A DNA stretch of 5,549 nt from assembly GCA_009699615.1 (NCBI GenBank), contig WLNV01000118.1, positions 1 through 5,549 on the forward strand, read 5' to 3'. The DNA is from Actinomycetota bacterium. GTDB lineage: Bacteria > Actinomycetota > Thermoleophilia > Solirubrobacterales > Solirubrobacteraceae. How positions within the stretch are numbered: the stretch's first letter is position 1; each line of letters begins with the position of its first letter. Below, in pieces: positions 4,991 to 5,549 of this stretch. The position numbers were made by a program, and so were the translations under genes. Below the pieces are notes generated by a model. The model made no database searches. It worked only from the letters and a program-made list of their open reading frames with translations, and was not told the DNA's origin.

Positions 4991-5549
4991 GCTCGACCCA
5001 TCCGCCGCAACGAAGCGGCGCCACGCCGAGGCACTGGCTTCACTGCCCGCCGATAACGGCGCGGACGCGGCCAGTGCGGCCCGCGGATTGATCAGCCCCG
5101 CGCCAAGCGACCTTCAGATCAGCGACGAAGACGGTCGCGTCCTCTGGAGCCTCGCTGAGTACGGGTTCCTTGAATCGACCGAAGCTCCGGGCAGCGTCCA
5201 CCCGGCGCTCTGGCGACTTGCGCGGCTGAACATGAGCGCCGGCCTCTTCGAAGTGGCCGAAGGCGTCTACCAAGTGCGCGGCTACGACATCTCGAACATG
5301 ACGCTGATCGAAGGCGACGCGGGCGTGATCGTCGTCGACCCGCTCGTCTCACCAGAGTGTGCTGCCGCGGCGCTGGCGCTCTACCGCGAAGCTCGCGGCG
5401 AGCGAAAGGTCAGCGCGGTGCTGCACACGCACAGCCACGTTGATCACTTCGGCGGCGTCCGCGGCGTCTTGGCCGAAGGCGAAGAGGTGCCGATCTGGGC
5501 GCCGCAAGGGTTCACCGATGCAGCCGTCAGTGAGAATGTGATCGCCGGC
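4980..5549 (+). CDS. Alkyl/aryl sulfatase, metallo-beta-lactamase fold (BDS1/SdsA-like), N-terminal part
   Basis: The frame starts at ATG 4980 and stays open for 190 codons to the right edge, so the C-terminal part is missing. Family enzymes use two zinc ions to hydrolyse alkyl sulfate esters such as dodecyl sulfate, releasing an alcohol and sulfate. Visible marks are LWSLAEYGFL (55-64), VHPALWRLARLNMSAGLFEVAEGVYQVRGYDISNMTLIEGD (73-113, discontinuous conservation), VIVVDPL (116-122), the metal-binding HTHSHVDHFGG (149-159) with His151, His153, Asp155 and His156, and APQGFTDAAVSENVIAG (174-190). There is no signal peptide, so it should act in the cytosol, unlike the secreted SdsA1. The complete family protein is roughly three times longer and adds a dimerisation domain and an SCP2-like domain that would lie outside the window. 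It follows the acyl-CoA dehydrogenase pair by 42 bases with no terminator, so it probably shares their transcript. Its start is in a predicted hairpin. Confidence 0.92.
   Translation, partial: MADPLDPSAATKRRHAEALASLPADNGADAASAARGLISPAPSDLQISDEDGRVLWSLAEYGFLESTEAPGSVHPALWRLARLNMSAGLFEVAEGVYQVRGYDISNMTLIEGDAGVIVVDPLVSPECAAAALALYREARGERKVSAVLHTHSHVDHFGGVRGVLAEGEEVPIWAPQGFTDAAVSENVIAG

Overview
The window is GC-rich bacterial DNA with every gene on the + strand and almost no space between genes. It carries six genes: four complete, plus one cut by each end of the window. GTG starts, the high GC, the octanoyltransferase/lipoyl-synthase pair beside an E2 gene, the paired acyl-CoA dehydrogenases and the E2 motif spelling DHRILYGADGA all point to an actinobacterium. 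A deep-branching group such as Thermoleophilia (Solirubrobacterales-like) is my best guess. That placement is inference from protein style, not proof.

Region 1 (1-2512) is a lipoate module. It holds the C-terminal half of a 2-oxoacid dehydrogenase E2 acyltransferase, lipB (octanoyl transfer from ACP to the apo-protein), lipA (sulfur insertion to make lipoyl) and a 59-residue two-helix membrane protein of unknown function. Gaps are 18, 4 and 18 bases, so this reads as one operon. LipB and LipA would make the cofactor that the E2 upstream needs.

Region 2 (2513-2571) is the only real regulatory gap. It has a TATTAT -10-like box, a 20-bp imperfect palindrome of the kind bound by TetR-family repressors, an 8-bp direct repeat of part of that palindrome, and a strong Shine-Dalgarno. 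A separately controlled catabolic unit probably starts here.

Region 3 (2572-5549) holds two acyl-CoA dehydrogenase-family subunits joined by an ATGA overlap, then a metallo-beta-lactamase-fold alkyl sulfatase that runs off the window. The first subunit keeps a catalytic-type glutamate and the second keeps the FAD-binding R-T-F-G-R segment but lacks both known catalytic-glutamate positions, as expected for an alpha/beta heteromeric enzyme. With the sulfatase, the region suggests breakdown of a sulfate ester followed by beta-oxidation of the released chain (inference).

No stretch over 300 bases lacks a gene. I see no tRNA, rRNA, CRISPR, insertion sequence, attachment site or convincing terminator. 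The genes are mostly well-known families. The less ordinary signals are the operator, a hairpin over the sulfatase start codon, the small membrane protein and the altered E2 active-site motif.
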